A DNA stretch of 64,000 bases, from positions 118,753 to 182,752 of the forward strand of contig CAMAXN010000001.1 in NCBI GenBank assembly GCA_945862245.1, given 5' to 3'. Positions 19,074-29,297 of the stretch are shown here, one piece after another. The stretch's first letter is position 1. Each line of letters opens with the position of its first letter. Under the pieces are notes generated by a model. It was given only the letters and a program-made list of their open reading frames with translations. It searched no databases and was not told the origin of the DNA. The translations under genes and the position numbers were made by a program. The stretch is from Prosthecobacter debontii (GTDB taxonomy: Bacteria; Verrucomicrobiota; Verrucomicrobiia; Verrucomicrobiales; Akkermansiaceae).

Positions 19074-20602
19074 TCGAAATGCTTCTCCGCTCCCTCATAT
19101 CCCCGCTCGAAAAGGTTACCGCTTCCGGCACGCCTGACATGGAGATTAATGCCATCACTGCGGATTCACGCGAGGCTGGGCCGGGCAAGCTTTTCGCCGC
19201 GATACGCGGCACGAGCATGGATGGGCACAAGTTCATCCCAGAGGTTATCATGAAAGGCACTACCGCGATCCTCGCTGAGACTGCCCCGCCCTCCGATTTC
19301 CCACAGACGACGGCATGGTTTCATGTCCCTGACAGTCGCGCTGCGCTGGCCATCCTTGCGGCGAAATTTTATGGCCAGCCTGCAGGAGAGCTCAAGCTGT
19401 GTGGGATCACAGGCACAAACGGAAAAACAACTACTGCGTTTTTAGTACATCACATCATGCAAGCGGCTTGGCACCGCGCCGGTCTGCTTGGCACCATCCT
19501 TGTTGATGACGGCGAGACCCGCACACCCGCGAAACACACCACGCCCGGCTCGATTGAGCTCAATGCCATCCTCGCCACCTTCCGCGACAACGCCTGCCGA
19601 GGCGCGGCGATAGAGGTTTCCTCGCACGGCATCCACCAGAAGCGCGTGCACCATATCGCGTTTGACGCGGCCGTTTTCTCGAACCTCACCCAAGATCATC
19701 TCGACTACCACGGCACGTTTGAAAACTATATCGCTGTCAAAGCTTCATGGTTCAAAGACATTGCCGCCCACCCGCTCGGGAAAAAGCCCGTCGCGGTGAT
19801 CAATACCGACGACGCGCATGGCAATGACCTCGCCGCAGCGCTCCAAGGCAAGATGCCGATCATCCGCTATGGCTTCGGTGTGCATTGTGATTTCCGCGCA
19901 AACGGCTTTCAGCAAAAGCCTGGAGGCATGACCTTCGAATTATCCGCGAAAGGAAAAACCTTCCTGGTCCGCGCGCCGCTCATCGGCCGTTTCAATGCCT
20001 ACAATCTTCTCGCTGCCATCGCCGCTGCCTTTGCCTGCGGCATTAAGCCTCGTGAGGCGATCGCCGCGCTTGCCAATTCGCCGCAAGTACCAGGACGTAT
20101 GCAATACGTGGGAGCGGCGGGTGGTGCGACGGTGTTCGTCGATTACGCCCATACGCCGGACGCCCTCGAAAACGCTTGCCGCACCCTGAAAGAACTCGAC
20201 CCGCGCCGCCTTATCACCGTCTTTGGTTGCGGCGGCGACCGCGACAGCGCTAAGCGCCCCCTCATGGCCGCCGCCGCCGCAAGATATAGCGATGCAGTCA
20301 TCATTACCTCCGACAACCCGCGTTCCGAAGATCCCGAAGCCATCATCCGCGAAGTCGAGAGAGGTCTACCCGCGAAGTGCAACTACATTTCTGTGATCGA
20401 CCGCGCCGAGGCGATCAATACCGCCGTGGCGAAATCCCGCTCTGGTGACATTATTCTAATCGCTGGGAAAGGCCACGAGACCTACCAGCAGTTCGCTGAC
20501 CGCAGCATCGACTTTGACGACCGAAAGAAAGCTGACCTCGCCCTCCGCAACCGTTCCGCCGAAATCGCGGATATGCGCGCCAACCCCCAACCCCGTTTTT
20601 GA
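19070..20602 (+). CDS. murE: UDP-MurNAc-L-Ala-D-Glu:amino acid ligase MurE
   Basis: GITGTNGKTTTAFLVHH, KHTTPGSIELNAIL, FVDYAHTPDALEN, TSDNPRSEDPEAI. Confidence 0.95.
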   Translation: MIEMLLRSLISPLEKVTASGTPDMEINAITADSREAGPGKLFAAIRGTSMDGHKFIPEVIMKGTTAILAETAPPSDFPQTTAWFHVPDSRAALAILAAKFYGQPAGELKLCGITGTNGKTTTAFLVHHIMQAAWHRAGLLGTILVDDGETRTPAKHTTPGSIELNAILATFRDNACRGAAIEVSSHGIHQKRVHHIAFDAAVFSNLTQDHLDYHGTFENYIAVKASWFKDIAAHPLGKKPVAVINTDDAHGNDLAAALQGKMPIIRYGFGVHCDFRANGFQQKPGGMTFELSAKGKTFLVRAPLIGRFNAYNLLAAIAAAFACGIKPREAIAALANSPQVPGRMQYVGAAGGATVFVDYAHTPDALENACRTLKELDPRRLITVFGCGGDRDSAKRPLMAAAAARYSDAVIITSDNPRSEDPEAIIREVERGLPAKCNYISVIDRAEAINTAVAKSRSGDIILIAGKGHETYQQFADRSIDFDDRKKADLALRNRSAEIADMRANPQPRF

Positions 20603-20641
20603 GCCGAATCCTTTCCGCTAGAATCTCGTCCTGTAGAGACC

Positions 20642-21997
20642 ATGCAATCCTCCGCCCAACAGATCAGCGAAATCCTAGGCTCCCCACTCCTCGGGTCCGA
20701 AGCTGACGTGCGCGGTGTTTTCACTGACACGCGAACGCCCATCGAAGGTGGCGCGTTCTTCGCGCTCCGTGGAGAGAATTTCGACGGCGACCTCTTTGCG
20801 GAAGCAGCCCTAATAAGCGGCGCTTCCGTTGCAGTCGTTCATGAATGGAAAAGCGGCGAGGTTCCAGCTGGCAAGGCGGTGATCATAGTGCCGGATACAC
20901 TCTTCGCACTCCAGCGGCTTGCGCATTGGTGGCGCAGCCAGTTAGACATCCCGGTGGTCTGCATCACTGGATCAAACGGCAAAACCTCCACCAAGGATTT
21001 TACCACTGCCGTGCTATCGCAGAAGTTCAACGTCAACGCCACGAAGGGTAACCTTAATAACCACATCGGGTTGCCGCTCACTGTGCTGGCAACAGCAAAA
21101 GAACACACAGCCGCCGTTTACGAGATCGGCATGAATCACGGCGGCGAGCTCTCGCCCCTCTGCGAGATCGCTCGCCCCCAATTCGGAGTCATCACGAACA
21201 TCGGCAGCGCCCACATCGAATTCTTCGGCTCGCGCGAGGCCATCGCCGAGGAGAAAGGAACCCTCGCACGATACCTTCCCGAGGACGGCCTGCTGATCAC
21301 GCCCGCAGGATGTGATTTCAACGAATATTTCCGCGCTCGCACACGTGCTCGGCTGGTTTCCGTCGGCAACGGACGCGGCATCGTCCGTTCGGAGAATATC
21401 CGCCCACAGGCCGATGGCACGCGCTTCGACCTCGTTATCGAGGGTGAGGAAACCCACGGTGTGTTTATCCCCGTGCTCGGCAAGCACATGGTCACCAACG
21501 CGCTCTTGGCCGCTGCGGTTGGCTGGAGGCTGGGAATCCCGGCGGATCACATCGCGCTCGGTCTCTCATCGGTTAAACTCACCACAGGCCGCCTTCGACA
21601 GATCAAATGGGAGGGTATCACTTTGCTTGACGATACCTACAACGCGAACCCGGAATCGATGGAGGCAGCCATCGACACGCTAGCGGAAATTCCTGTCACG
21701 GAGGGTGCGCAACGCATCATCGTACTCGGAAAAATGGGTGAGCTTGGAGCCTACGCCGAGACCGCACACGCGCGTATCGGTAAGCTCGCCATCGCGAAGG
21801 GCCTGCGCCTGATCGCCGTCGGCGATGGTGCGGAAGGTATCGCAGAAGCGGGCGGGGCTCCTCATTTTAAGAAACTCCACGCTGCCGCCGACTGGTTGCT
21901 CGAAAACTCCCGCTCCGGTGATGTCATTCTCTTCAAGGGCAGCCGTGCCGCGGCCATCGAAAAAGTTCTCCAAACCGCCTTTCCCGCCGCATGCTGA
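20642..21997 (+). CDS. murF: UDP-MurNAc-tripeptide:D-Ala-D-Ala ligase MurF
   Basis: ITGSNGKTSTKDFTTAVL, EIGMNHGGELSPLCEIARP, LDDTYNANPESMEAAI. Confidence 0.95.
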   Translation: MQSSAQQISEILGSPLLGSEADVRGVFTDTRTPIEGGAFFALRGENFDGDLFAEAALISGASVAVVHEWKSGEVPAGKAVIIVPDTLFALQRLAHWWRSQLDIPVVCITGSNGKTSTKDFTTAVLSQKFNVNATKGNLNNHIGLPLTVLATAKEHTAAVYEIGMNHGGELSPLCEIARPQFGVITNIGSAHIEFFGSREAIAEEKGTLARYLPEDGLLITPAGCDFNEYFRARTRARLVSVGNGRGIVRSENIRPQADGTRFDLVIEGEETHGVFIPVLGKHMVTNALLAAAVGWRLGIPADHIALGLSSVKLTTGRLRQIKWEGITLLDDTYNANPESMEAAIDTLAEIPVTEGAQRIIVLGKMGELGAYAETAHARIGKLAIAKGLRLIAVGDGAEGIAEAGGAPHFKKLHAAADWLLENSRSGDVILFKGSRAAAIEKVLQTAFPAAC

Positions 21998-23208
21998 CCG
22001 CTATCTACGACTTCTGGTATTCCGCTTTTCAAGCAGAGATCGCTGCAGGCGAAACGGATGGCTGGGCACATACCTTCTCTTTCCTCAACCTCTTCCAATA
22101 CGTCACATTCCGCGCGGCGACGGCCGGTCTGCTCGCGTTCGTGATCTCGATCCTCATCGGCCCGCGCATCATTCGGAAACTCATTTCGCTCAAGGTCGGC
22201 CAGCCGATTCGCACCGCAGAGGAAGTCCACAAGCTTGCCGAACTTCACGGCGGAAAAATCGGCACACCGACGATGGGCGGTGTACTCATTCTTTCTAGCG
22301 TACTGATCTCCACGTTCATCTGCGCGCGAGTATTCAACCCCTTCGTCGCCGTCTGCGCCGTCACCATGTGTGCCTGTGGGTTGCTTGGTTTCGTCGATGA
22401 TTACACGAAGGTGAAGAAAAAAAATTCCAATGGTGTCTCAAGCCGTACCAAACTTTTCTGGCAGTTAGTGATCGCGCTCATCGCCGCCTGCTTCATTTAT
22501 TTCAAGACTGAGATATCCGGCTTCGGAGCTACTAACGATCAGGTTGCTAACAACGCCGCCGGATTCCGCCTCGGTGACATGCAGATCGGGATCGGCGATA
22601 TCTGTTTCCCGCTGATCAAGGTCCCCATGGTAAGTCTCGGCATTCTCGTCATCCCATTCTTCATACTGATTATCATCGGCTGCTCAAACGCCGTGAACCT
22701 CACCGACGGACTCGATGGTCTTGCCGCAGGCTGCACGATTTCAGTCGCCCTCAGCTACTCGCTACTTGCCTATCTCGCTGGTCACTTTTTTATGGCCACC
22801 GACTACCTCGTTATTCCACACAACCGCTACATCGCCGAACTGGCGGTCTTTCTCATGGCGCTCGCCGGCGCGGCGTTCGGCTTCCTCTGGTTCAACTGTC
22901 ATCCAGCAAAGCTTTTCATGGGCGACACCGGTTCACTCGCCATCGGTGGTGCCCTTGGCACCGCTGCGATATGTGTGAAGCAAGAATTGCTGCTTGTCAT
23001 CATCGGTGGCGTGTTTGTTGGGGAGGCTCTCTCGGTCATGCTCCAAGTCGGCTCCTTTAAGCTACGCAAAAAACGCATTTTCAAGATGGCTCCTATTCAT
23101 CACCACTTCGAGTTACTCGGCTGGCACGAGTCCCAGGTCATCATCCGCTTCTGGATCCTTTCCATCATGCTCGCCCTTTTTGGGCTAGCACTCCTCAAAA
23201 TCGCCTGA
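21991..23208 (+). CDS. mraY: Phospho-MurNAc-pentapeptide transferase MraY
   Basis: GTPTMGGVLIL, GFVDDYTKVKKKNSNGVSSRTKLFWQ, NLTDGLDGLAAG, MAPIHHHFELLGW. Confidence 0.96.
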   Translation: MLTAIYDFWYSAFQAEIAAGETDGWAHTFSFLNLFQYVTFRAATAGLLAFVISILIGPRIIRKLISLKVGQPIRTAEEVHKLAELHGGKIGTPTMGGVLILSSVLISTFICARVFNPFVAVCAVTMCACGLLGFVDDYTKVKKKNSNGVSSRTKLFWQLVIALIAACFIYFKTEISGFGATNDQVANNAAGFRLGDMQIGIGDICFPLIKVPMVSLGILVIPFFILIIIGCSNAVNLTDGLDGLAAGCTISVALSYSLLAYLAGHFFMATDYLVIPHNRYIAELAVFLMALAGAAFGFLWFNCHPAKLFMGDTGSLAIGGALGTAAICVKQELLLVIIGGVFVGEALSVMLQVGSFKLRKKRIFKMAPIHHHFELLGWHESQVIIRFWILSIMLALFGLALLKIA

Positions 23209-23212
23209 AACC

Positions 23213-24532
23213 TTGAACTATCCCATCGACATTACTGGCAAACATATCGCGGTCTTCGGGGCTGGGCGCTCCGGTCGAGCCGCCGCCGCTCTCGCTTTGC
23301 GAGAGGGTGCTTTCGTTTCCGTTTGGGATCAGGGCGGCGTGGACAAGTTCGGGGAACTGCCCAACGGCATCGAAACTCATCCCGAAATGACGCTGGTGGG
23401 CGCGGAGCAGTTTTCCGCCGACCTCATCGTCCTAAGTCCAGGTATCGACACCTATTCACCGCTCGTGCAGGCCTTTGCTGCAAAGGCGAAAATGATCGGT
23501 GAGACTGAGTTTGCATCGTGCTACTACACGGGCGGCATCATTGGTATCACTGGCACGAACGGCAAGACCACCACTACGGAACTCGTTGCCCGCATCCTTA
23601 AAAAAGCTGGTCTCGGTGGCACGCCTTGCGGAAACTACGGAACGCCACTTTCCGAAATCGTCCTCTCCTCTGATGTTCCCGCCGCCGTCGCCCTAGAGCT
23701 TTCTTCTTTCCAGCTTGAAACCGTTGAGAATCTACGGCCCCGCGTCTCTATCTGGCTAAATTTCGCGGTTGACCACATGGATCGTTATCCCTCGGTAGAG
23801 GCATACAAGAACGCCAAGCTAAGGATTTTCAAAAACCAGAATTATGATGACACCGTGGTCATGCGCTATGGCGAAGAGCTCGGCCAGCTCGTTACGAATG
23901 TCATCACTTTCTCCACCGAAACAGATGACGCAGATTTCTTCTCCGATGGCACCACGATCACACATGGTGGTCGCATCCTTCTCGACCTTGAGGCGGAAAC
24001 CTCCCTGCGTGGACTACATAATGCGGAGAACGCGATGGCCGCGATGGCCGCTTGCATGGCCTACGGGATTTCCCCTACCATCATTTCCACCGCCCTCCAA
24101 GGATACGCCCCGCCTCCGCACCGCTGTGAGCTGATCCGTACCCTCGATGGTGTAGAGTACCTCAACGATTCAAAGGCTACCAATCTTCACGCCCTGCAAA
24201 GCGCGTTGCGCTCGCAGAACCGTCCCGTTGTCCTCATCGCGGGTGGAAAGGACAAGGGGCTCGATTACGAGTCGCTGCTCCCCATGCTTGGGCGGCAGAC
24301 AATTTCCGCCGTCACCTTCGGCCAGATCGCACGACCGCTAGCGGCACTGTTCAATGCTGCCGTGCCAACAACCGCTGTCAGCACCTTATCGGAAGCGATC
24401 GATACGGCACGTTCCCTTGCTCCGTGCGGATCAACCGTACTCCTTTCACCCGGTACCTCTTCATTCGACCAGTTTAACGGATACGAGCAACGCGGCGATA
24501 CTTTCCGCGACCTTGTTCACCAACTTATCTAA
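23213..24532 (+). CDS. murD: UDP-MurNAc-L-alanine:D-glutamate ligase MurD
   Basis: VFGAGRSGRAAA, GITGTNGKTTTTELVARIL, YLNDSKATNLHALQSAL, LSPGTSSFDQFNGYEQRGD. Confidence 0.95.
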   Translation: MNYPIDITGKHIAVFGAGRSGRAAAALALREGAFVSVWDQGGVDKFGELPNGIETHPEMTLVGAEQFSADLIVLSPGIDTYSPLVQAFAAKAKMIGETEFASCYYTGGIIGITGTNGKTTTTELVARILKKAGLGGTPCGNYGTPLSEIVLSSDVPAAVALELSSFQLETVENLRPRVSIWLNFAVDHMDRYPSVEAYKNAKLRIFKNQNYDDTVVMRYGEELGQLVTNVITFSTETDDADFFSDGTTITHGGRILLDLEAETSLRGLHNAENAMAAMAACMAYGISPTIISTALQGYAPPPHRCELIRTLDGVEYLNDSKATNLHALQSALRSQNRPVVLIAGGKDKGLDYESLLPMLGRQTISAVTFGQIARPLAALFNAAVPTTAVSTLSEAIDTARSLAPCGSTVLLSPGTSSFDQFNGYEQRGDTFRDLVHQLI

Positions 24533-24554
24533 ATACATAATTACCAAATACACT

Positions 24555-25358
24555 ATGAAAAACGACCGTTTGCCCACCCGCCGCCAATCCGTTCACAAGA
24601 CGCTCTTCGCGCGTCTTTTCAACCAAACGAAGACGAAAAAACAAAGAGCTGCCGCAGCACCGACCGCTGATGACATGGATCAGGGCGGCATTAATATCTC
24701 CCGTTCGCTGACGATTATCTTCGCAATTCATATCGTAGCAATCGGAATGATTTTCATCCACAAACAGTATCTCTCCGGTCGTGCCGCCGCTCCCGCAAGC
24801 GAAGCAACCATCGTGACCGCAGTGGAAACATCCACTATTACCCAACAGAATAATCTCCCTGTTCTTAGCAGTGGCGATAAACCTTACATGGTGCAAAAGG
24901 GTGACAATTATTCGATCATTGCGAAAAAGTATAACGTCGAAGAAAATATTCTGCAAAAGATGAATCCGGGCACCGACATCCGCCCGGGAGTCGTGCTCCG
25001 CATACCAGAAGCAAAGCGCATCATCGCCGAAGCGCCGCCCGAGGTTGTCGCCCTACGTAATCAAGTGACAACCAACGCCGCCGATCGTGGTCTTGTGGAA
25101 ATCCTTCAACCTGTGCAAGCCACTACTAAACAACCTGCCGGTGCCGCGCAGCTCGTCCGCCCAGCGGGTAGTCAGGACGCTGACGATATCCCACGCGCGG
25201 TACCTGTTGCCTCGGGCCGCACTCACACAGTAAAATCTGGCGAGAATATTTGGCGCATCTCGAACAAATATAAGGTCAGCCAAGAGGAAGTGATGAGAAT
25301 TAATAATATTTCCGATCCCACCAAACTGAAGGTTGGCCAAGAGCTTAAGATTCCATGA
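24555..25358 (+). CDS. LysM-domain membrane protein embedded in the dcw cluster
   Basis: One TM (SLTIIFAIHIVAIGMIFI) then two LysM units (YMVQKGDNYSIIAKKYNVEENILQKMNP and HTVKSGENIWRISNKYKVSQEEVMRINNI). ATG at 24555 preferred over the supplied 24354. Confidence 0.8.
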   Translation: MKNDRLPTRRQSVHKTLFARLFNQTKTKKQRAAAAPTADDMDQGGINISRSLTIIFAIHIVAIGMIFIHKQYLSGRAAAPASEATIVTAVETSTITQQNNLPVLSSGDKPYMVQKGDNYSIIAKKYNVEENILQKMNPGTDIRPGVVLRIPEAKRIIAEAPPEVVALRNQVTTNAADRGLVEILQPVQATTKQPAGAAQLVRPAGSQDADDIPRAVPVASGRTHTVKSGENIWRISNKYKVSQEEVMRINNISDPTKLKVGQELKIP

Positions 25359-25402
25359 TTTTCTTATGTTCTTTAGGGAAATTTCCATTATAGTTCCTGC
25401 CA

Positions 25403-26551
25403 GTGCTCCGCCATAGCTCCATTTTTTTAATCATTGCCGTCGCCCTTCTTTGCGGTCTTGGGCTGGTGATGTTGGCGAGCACCGGCGTATGGGTGCGCGG
25501 GATGGAAAATCCTTACTACTTCGTCACCCGCCAAGCGTTCATGATCCTGATCGGTCTCACGGCTGCATTTGGCATGGCGAAAATGCCGTCGCAATGGCTT
25601 CGCCGACTCACTCCACTTGCATACATCACCGCATGCGTGCTGCTCGCCCTATGTTTTGTTCCCGGCATCGGTATCGAGGAATACGGCTCCAAACGCTGGA
25701 TTAAGTTCCCCATCGTTGGCCAGTTCCAGCCCTCCGAGGCTGCAAAAATGATCGTCGTCATCGCACTCGCCCTGTGGTTCACGCGCTGGCAGACGGAGGT
25801 GCGCACTTTCTGGCGCGGATTCGTGGTGCCGGGCATCATCATCGCCATACCTATCGGCCTTATCGCCGCGGAGACAGATGTTGGCACTGCTCTATCGCTA
25901 GGAGTCGCCGCAGGTGCAGTGATGTTCTGCATCGGTACCCGCCTGCGTTATATGGTTCCCACTGCTCTCATCGGTATCGCGGGCGCTGCCTGGTTTATTT
26001 ATAATAATCCAAACCGCTTGGGTCGCATCCAGTCATGGCTTGATCTTGAAAATCCCATCCATCAGCTTGACCGTGGCATGCAGCAATGGCGCTCCCTCCT
26101 CGCCCTCGGCAACGGCGGCCCGTGGGGTGTCGGTCTTGGTAACGGCGTAGAGAAATTCGGAACCCTCACCTTTGCTCATATCGATTTCATCTACCCAGTC
26201 ATAGGTGAAGAGTTGGGCCTACCTGGCACCCTGGGAGTGATCATCTGTTATGTTGTTATCGCCGTCTGCGGTTTCGGTATCGCGCTGCAGGCGAGGCAAA
26301 TTTTTGAGCGCTGCATTGCTCTTGGCCTCACCTGTATGATCGTTGTTCCTGCCATGGTGAACATCGGAGTAACTACCGCTGTCCTTCCAAATGACGGCCT
26401 CCCACTTCCCTTCATTAGCTACGGTGGCACTAGTGTTGTCTTCAGCCTCGCCGCCGTCGGCCTTCTTGTCGGTCTCCACCGCCGCTCTCAGGTTGCAGTT
26501 AACCATGCCTTCCCGCTCGGTAAAGAAGTCCGGCTCGCCGTGAGGCTGTGA
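25403..26551 (+). CDS. ftsW: Peptidoglycan glycosyltransferase FtsW (SEDS family)
   Basis: Multi-TM SEDS protein: GSKRWIKFPIVGQFQPSEAAKMIV, EELGLPGTLGVI, GLPLPFISYGGTSVVFSLAAVGLL. Confidence 0.94.
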   Translation: MLRHSSIFLIIAVALLCGLGLVMLASTGVWVRGMENPYYFVTRQAFMILIGLTAAFGMAKMPSQWLRRLTPLAYITACVLLALCFVPGIGIEEYGSKRWIKFPIVGQFQPSEAAKMIVVIALALWFTRWQTEVRTFWRGFVVPGIIIAIPIGLIAAETDVGTALSLGVAAGAVMFCIGTRLRYMVPTALIGIAGAAWFIYNNPNRLGRIQSWLDLENPIHQLDRGMQQWRSLLALGNGGPWGVGLGNGVEKFGTLTFAHIDFIYPVIGEELGLPGTLGVIICYVVIAVCGFGIALQARQIFERCIALGLTCMIVVPAMVNIGVTTAVLPNDGLPLPFISYGGTSVVFSLAAVGLLVGLHRRSQVAVNHAFPLGKEVRLAVRL

Positions 26552-26898
26552 TTTAATCAAGCGAAACAGAGGTGCATTTACACCTCGCATTTGTCGATTT
26601 AGGAATAAACGCTCACCTAGGGATGGGACTAACCCCGTCGTCGGCCCTTACCGTGCGGTAAGAACGACAACCATACCAACATTGGCTTCGAGCAAGAGGG
26701 TAGGTTTTTTGCTCGTAAAAGGCGGCTTTGACTTGATCAATATGGATGGCAAGAAAGCCAATTTCACGCACCACGATGTGAATGGAAATCAGACCTATTC
26801 TAGGATGTTGCAAGGGTTGTGATTATTTGGGAAATTCTGTCTTTCCTTTGGCGGAATAGCACGCTAATTTAAGCGTATTCGCTTAATACGCCGAACTC

Positions 26899-28056
26899 AT
26901 GGAAGAATCCTTCAATTCATCGCTGCCCTCGATCGAACTCCTGCGCCAGAGGGCGAAACGCCGAATGCCTGGTTTTGCCTTCGATTACCTAGAGGGTGGT
27001 TGTTTCTCCGAAATCAACTTGCGCCGCAACACCGAGGAAATCCGGGAGGTGCAGCTCAAACCGTATTATCTCCGGGATTACGCCGGTGCGTCGCAGAAGA
27101 CCGAATTGTTCGGGCGTATCTATGACGCACCATTCGGGATCGCGCCGATCGGTCTGCAAGGGCTGATGTGGCCTCGCGCCACGGAAATTTTGGCGAAAGC
27201 CGCATTCAAAGCGAACATTCCTTTCATTCTCAGCACGGTGGGCACCGCGAGCATCGAGAAAGTGGCCGAACTCACCGAAGGTAATGCATGGTTCCAGCTC
27301 TACCATCCGGTGGAGGAGGATCTCCGTGACAAACTGCTTAAGCGCGCCGAGGTCGCCGGCTTCCCGACCCTTGTGATCCTCGCCGACACGCCAACCTTCG
27401 GCTACCGCCCCAAGGAGATCCGTAATGGCCTTTCGATCCCGCCGCGTATGACATTGAAGAATATTCTTCAAATGACAGCCCACCCAATTTGGGCGTTCTC
27501 TCAACTTTTCGCGGGTGCACCCGAATTCCAGACCATGAAGCCTTATATTCCGAAAGGCCTCAACATGAAACACCTTGGCTTGTTCATGAACAAAACCTTC
27601 AGCGGCCGCCTCAACCCTGAGAAAATCAAGCGCCTGCGCGACCGCTGGCCCGGCAAACTCGTTATCAAAGGCATCGTGACCACCGAGGATGCCGAGCAGG
27701 CGATCGCTTGCGGTGTCGATGGCATGATCGTATCCAACCACGGCGGCCGCCAGTTAGACGCTGGGCAATCGACCATCAAGCCTCTTGCCGAACTGGTTCG
27801 CACCGTAGGTGATAAAACGACCCTGATGATTGACAGCGGCGTGCGTTCTGGGCCCGATGTGGCCTGTGCCCTCGCCACCGGCGCAAAGTTCACCTTCATG
27901 GGGCGGAGCTTCATGTATGGCGTTTGCGCTATGGGTAAAAAGGGCGGAGAACATACCATTTTCATGCTCAAGCGCCAGCTTCAGCAGGTGATGGAACAGA
28001 TCGCCTGCGAGCGCGTCGAGGATTTCCCAAAACACCTGATCCGGGATAATGTCTAA
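26899..28056 (+). CDS. Alpha-hydroxy-acid oxidizing protein (FMN-dependent, LldD-like)
   Basis: FAFDYLEGG, APIGLQGLMWP, LVIKGIVTTEDAEQAI, DGMIVSNHGGRQLDAGQSTI. Confidence 0.9.
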   Translation: MEESFNSSLPSIELLRQRAKRRMPGFAFDYLEGGCFSEINLRRNTEEIREVQLKPYYLRDYAGASQKTELFGRIYDAPFGIAPIGLQGLMWPRATEILAKAAFKANIPFILSTVGTASIEKVAELTEGNAWFQLYHPVEEDLRDKLLKRAEVAGFPTLVILADTPTFGYRPKEIRNGLSIPPRMTLKNILQMTAHPIWAFSQLFAGAPEFQTMKPYIPKGLNMKHLGLFMNKTFSGRLNPEKIKRLRDRWPGKLVIKGIVTTEDAEQAIACGVDGMIVSNHGGRQLDAGQSTIKPLAELVRTVGDKTTLMIDSGVRSGPDVACALATGAKFTFMGRSFMYGVCAMGKKGGEHTIFMLKRQLQQVMEQIACERVEDFPKHLIRDNV

Positions 28057-28065
28057 GTCGATACG

Positions 28066-29229
28066 TTACGCTTGCACGAGTGCCTGATCGAAGTCTTTCC
28101 AGACGGGGTCGATGCTATGGGTGCGGAGCATATCCGCTATTTCGGAGGAGCTGCGAGTGTCGTGAATCTGAAATTGTTCGGTGGCCTTTTCCTTTCCTGA
28201 CTTTTCGGAAATCTCGACGCGTCGGCCTTTCACGGTGAGGTGGAGGTCATCGGAACCGGCCCCCGTGTAGCCGCCCGGCTCGGTGCGCGCTCCGGCCGAC
28301 ATGTGGGTTACCCCGAGTGGAGCCATCGCATCGCGAAGAGGAGCGGGTTCGCGGGTGGAGAGGACGATGGCGACCTGTGGGAATGTGATCCGGAACGCGG
28401 TGATCAGGCGCAACAGCGCAGCGTCGGGCAGGTAGCGGTTCGGATCGGGTTCGTATTGGTAGTTGCCCGCGTAGGGTCTCATGCGTGGAAAAGCCACGGA
28501 GAACTGGGCTTTCCAGCAATGCTTGTAAAGATACTCAAGGTGCGCGGCGAGTGAGAGAGCCTCGTGTTTCCAATCCGCCAAACCGAACAGCGCACCGATC
28601 CCGATCCGCCGAAAACCGCCCGCGTAGGCACGTTCCGGGCAATCCAGCCGCCAGTCGAAATTTTTCTTCGGCCCCGCCGTGTGAAGGGTGTGGTAGGTCT
28701 GGCGGTGATAGGTTTCCTGATAGACGATCAGGCCCTCGGCTCCGTGATTCACCAGCTCGGTGTATTGGTCGTCCTCCATCGGGCCGACCTCCAGTGCGAG
28801 GGTTGGGAAAAGCGGAATCAACGCATCGAGGCATTTCTGTAGATAGCCTTCAGAAACGAATTTTGGATGTTCTCCGGCGACAAGCAGGAGATTGCGGAAA
28901 CCCTGTGCGTGGAGGTGTTTTGCCTCGGTTACTACCTGATCAACGGTGAGCGTCGTGCGCAGGATCGCGGCATCGCGTGAGAAGCCACAGTAGGAGCAGT
29001 TGTTCACGCACTCGTTGGAAACATAGAGCGGCGCAAACAGCCGCATTGTTTTCCCGAAATGCTGACGTGTCAGCTGCTGGCTGCGCTGGGCGAGGCTTTC
29101 GAGCGGAACCTCATCGTCAAGCAACGCCATGAATCTCCGCACCAAGGGGGTGGGGTTCGAGAGGAGTCGGGGATAGTCGGCGGAAAACGGCATATGTGTA
29201 TGGTGGAACATCCCGGGGCGAGAGTCCAA
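28066..29229 (-). CDS. thiH: 2-iminoacetate synthase ThiH (radical SAM)
   Basis: Radical SAM CxxxCxxC in ECVNNCSYCGFSR; VYQETYHRQTYHTLHTAGPKKNFDWRL, SAGARTEPGGYTG. Confidence 0.9.
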   Translation of the reverse strand: MDSRPGMFHHTHMPFSADYPRLLSNPTPLVRRFMALLDDEVPLESLAQRSQQLTRQHFGKTMRLFAPLYVSNECVNNCSYCGFSRDAAILRTTLTVDQVVTEAKHLHAQGFRNLLLVAGEHPKFVSEGYLQKCLDALIPLFPTLALEVGPMEDDQYTELVNHGAEGLIVYQETYHRQTYHTLHTAGPKKNFDWRLDCPERAYAGGFRRIGIGALFGLADWKHEALSLAAHLEYLYKHCWKAQFSVAFPRMRPYAGNYQYEPDPNRYLPDAALLRLITAFRITFPQVAIVLSTREPAPLRDAMAPLGVTHMSAGARTEPGGYTGAGSDDLHLTVKGRRVEISEKSGKEKATEQFQIHDTRSSSEIADMLRTHSIDPVWKDFDQALVQA

Positions 29230-29297
29230 TGTGGATGTGGGTAGAGACGCTTCATTTTTGCATCGCCACCCATCGCCGTGCTTTTTAGTTTTCGGGC

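Noticed and set aside
26560-26670. Hairpins after ftsW (gaggtg...cacctc; cttacc-gtgc-ggtaag) as a tRNA or riboswitch
   Set aside because: No cloverleaf or known aptamer core could be traced.
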